DNA of 16,947 nt from CAYVDH01 sp964450355 (GTDB taxonomy: Bacteria; Bacteroidota; Bacteroidia; NS11-12g; UBA955): positions 1 through 16,947 of the forward strand of contig CAYVDH010000071.1 of NCBI GenBank assembly GCA_964450355.1. Direction: 5' to 3'. Below, one piece after another: positions 15,371 to 16,947 of the stretch. How positions within the stretch are numbered: position 1 is the stretch's first letter; each line of letters starts with the position of its first letter. The notes under the pieces are model-generated. The model did not search any database. It worked only from the letters and a program-made list of their open reading frames with translations, and was not told where the DNA came from. Both the position numbers and the translations under genes were made by a program.

Positions 15371-16589
15371 TATGACCGCCAAATCCGAATGTATTGCTTA
15401 ATGCAACATTGATAGTACGAGATTGAGCAGTATTAAATGTTAAATTCAATTTAGGATCGATGGCTTCATCATCAGTAAAATGATTGATAGTAGGGGGCAC
15501 CAAATTATTTTGCATAGCAAGAATAGAAGCAACTGATTCAATTGCGCCTGCACCTCCAAGCAAATGTCCTGTCATTGATTTGGTAGAACTGATATTTAGA
15601 TTGTAAGCATGTTCTCCAAATACAGCCTGTATTGCTTTCAGTTCAGCAACGTCACCTAACGGTGTAGAAGTACCATGAACATTGATATAATCAACTTCAT
15701 TTGGTTTAATTTTGGCGTCTTCTAAAGCCCAATTTAACACATTGATAACACCTAATCCTTCGGGGTGAGGGGCTGTCATGTGATAGGCATCAGCACTTAA
15801 ACCTGTACCTATTATTTCGCAATATATTTTAGCGCCTCTTGCTTTGGCATGTTCTAATTCTTCGAGTACTAGTGCGGCAGAACCTTCTCCTAATACAAAA
15901 CCATCTCTGTCTTTATCAAATGGTCGAGAAGCTGTTTTAGGGTCGTCATTTCTTTCGCTAAGGGCTTTCATGTTAGAAAAACCTCCCATTGCAGGTTCAT
16001 TCACACAAGCTTCAGAACCTCCAGTAATGATCATTGGGCTTTTGCCTAATTGAATCATGGTGTATGCATCAATTAACGCGTTGTTACTGGATGCACATGC
16101 AGATACGGTGGTAAAATTAGGACCTCCAAAACCGTATTTTATACTCACCAATCCACCAGCAATGTCTGAAATCATTTTGGTGATGAAGAAAGGTGAAAAT
16201 CTAGGAGTACCATCTCCTCTGGCAAATTCAACACTCTCATTAAAAAAGGATGTTAAACCGCCAATACCTGAACCCCAAATGACTCCAATTCTAGATTTGT
16301 CAATTGAATTTAAATCAATTTGAGCATCTAAAATGGCTTGATCTGTGGTTACAAATGCAAATTGAGCAAAACGGTCCATTTTACGGGCCTCTTTGCGATC
16401 CATGAAATCTTCAGGATTGAAGTTTTTAACTTCGCAAGCAAATTTTGTTTTGAATTTGCTGACATCAAATTGCGTAATTAAATCAGCACCACTAACACCA
16501 TTTGATAGACCAGTCCAAAAATCTTGAACGGTGTTACCAAGTGGTGTTATGGCACCTAATCCTGTAACTACTACACGTTTTAGTTGCAT
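15336..16589 (-). CDS. fabF: 3-oxoacyl-[acyl-carrier-protein] synthase II
   Basis: A 417-residue KAS II, the condensing enzyme that elongates acyl-ACP with malonyl-ACP in type II fatty acid synthesis. The Cys-His-His triad is complete: C165 in TVSACASS, H305 in NVHGTSTPLGD and H342 in SMTGHLLGGAGAIE, with Lys337 before it. The C-terminal NTFGFGGHNA loop (399-408) is present. Length and N terminus (MQLKRVVVTGLGAITPLG) match FabF. It starts 26 bases after acpP, its substrate carrier, and its last 35-47 bases are shared with the rnc start, so the three genes are very likely one transcript. Confidence 0.98.
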   Translation of the reverse strand: MQLKRVVVTGLGAITPLGNTVQDFWTGLSNGVSGADLITQFDVSKFKTKFACEVKNFNPEDFMDRKEARKMDRFAQFAFVTTDQAILDAQIDLNSIDKSRIGVIWGSGIGGLTSFFNESVEFARGDGTPRFSPFFITKMISDIAGGLVSIKYGFGGPNFTTVSACASSNNALIDAYTMIQLGKSPMIITGGSEACVNEPAMGGFSNMKALSERNDDPKTASRPFDKDRDGFVLGEGSAALVLEELEHAKARGAKIYCEIIGTGLSADAYHMTAPHPEGLGVINVLNWALEDAKIKPNEVDYINVHGTSTPLGDVAELKAIQAVFGEHAYNLNISSTKSMTGHLLGGAGAIESVASILAMQNNLVPPTINHFTDDEAIDPKLNLTFNTAQSRTINVALSNTFGFGGHNATVIFKKYSD

Positions 16590-16615
16590 GTAAATGGTTT
16601 TAGGATGTTTTAAAA

Positions 16616-16852
16616 TTACTTAGCGTTGTTTTCGATGTAGGTGATAGCATCGCCAACTGTTCCGATTTTCTCAGCTTGTTCATCAGGAATAGCTATGTTA
16701 AATTCTTTTTCAAATTCCATAATCAATTCTACTGTATCCAATGAATCTGCTCCTAAATCGTTTGTAAAGCTTGCTTCCGGAGTTACTTCACTTTCTTCTA
16801 CTCCTAATTTGTCAACTATGATTGACTTTACTTTTGCTGCTACGTCTGACAT
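16616..16852 (-). CDS. acpP: Acyl carrier protein
   Basis: A 78-residue acyl carrier protein, the soluble cytoplasmic carrier of growing acyl chains. The phosphopantetheine attachment serine is S37 in GADSLDTVELIMEFE, and the acidic four-helix pattern and length are typical. It is the first gene of acpP-fabF-rnc. No Shine-Dalgarno sequence precedes the ATG; the leader is AT-rich, as usual for highly expressed Bacteroidota genes. ACP may also serve other pathways, but its place before fabF points to the housekeeping fatty-acid system. Confidence 0.98.
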   Translation of the reverse strand: MSDVAAKVKSIIVDKLGVEESEVTPEASFTNDLGADSLDTVELIMEFEKEFNIAIPDEQAEKIGTVGDAITYIENNAK

Positions 16853-16878
16853 GATTTATATTTTTTAATTGTTTGGTG

Positions 16879-16909
16879 CAAATAACTCATTTTTTAAAAA
16901 AATAGCAAA
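16879..16909 (-). promoter_or_regulatory. Candidate acpP promoter
   Basis: On the minus strand TTTG (16909-16906), a 19-base spacer and GTTATTTG (16886-16879) resemble the Bacteroidota promoter. Spacing and both TTTG blocks fit, but the TA of TAnnTTTG is missing. It would give a leader of roughly 20 bases before acpP. The remaining bases to the window end are AT-rich with nothing recognisable. Confidence 0.35.
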
Positions 16910-16947
16910 ATTTAAAACATAAAATAAATATAAGTATATTTCATGCT

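Noticed and set aside
1..16947. tRNA, rRNA, CRISPR, insertion sequences, prophage or riboswitches
   Set aside because: No cloverleaf, regularly spaced repeats, transposase or long structured leader was found by reading both strands; the window is almost fully coding.

Overview
The window looks like ordinary chromosomal DNA from an AT-rich member of the Bacteroidota. I base this on four things. The acpP-fabF-rnc gene order and an IF-2 with a long charged N-terminal region are typical of the phylum. Extracytoplasmic proteins begin with short signal peptides ending in AQ. Shine-Dalgarno sequences are mostly absent. One very good Bacteroidota-type promoter (TTTG-N20-TACTTTTG, minus strand) lies in front of infB. 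I cannot place it below phylum with confidence; something near Flavobacteriales is plausible.

There are thirteen protein genes, eleven on the minus strand and two on the plus strand. No rRNA, tRNA, CRISPR array, insertion sequence or prophage is visible, and coding density is high: the longest gene-free stretch is about 170 bases.

Reading the minus strand in its direction of transcription, there are three groups. (1) 16852 to 14585: acpP, fabF and rnc, the acyl carrier protein, the elongating ketosynthase that uses it, and RNase III, whose start lies inside fabF. (2) 13398 to 6868: infB, an MsbA-like exporter ABC half-transporter, a secreted TPM-domain protein and a membrane GT39-type glycosyltransferase. 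They are joined by gaps of 22 and 6 bases and an ATGA overlap, so they probably share the infB promoter at least in part. (3) 6747 to 1129: a DUF2130 coiled-coil protein with a nuclease-like C-terminal half, a secreted DUF4377/META protein, an exported M1 aminopeptidase and an AIM24/TIGR00266 protein, spaced 29 nt, 12 nt and an 8-nt overlap.

The two plus-strand genes are both FAD-dependent oxidoreductases. One, at the left edge, is of the geranylgeranyl-reductase-like type, starts with TTG and ends 2 bases from the AIM24 gene. The other is a DAO-type flavoprotein at 13569-14573 that separates infB from the fatty-acid/rnc group.

I do not see a convincing new multi-gene system. The observations most worth a second look are the RNase III with Asn in place of a usual catalytic Asp and a weakened dsRNA-binding motif, the DUF2130 protein with a PD-(D/E)XK-like pattern, the infB promoter with an inverted repeat at its presumed transcript 5' end, and the unassigned C-terminal region of the DUF4377/META protein.
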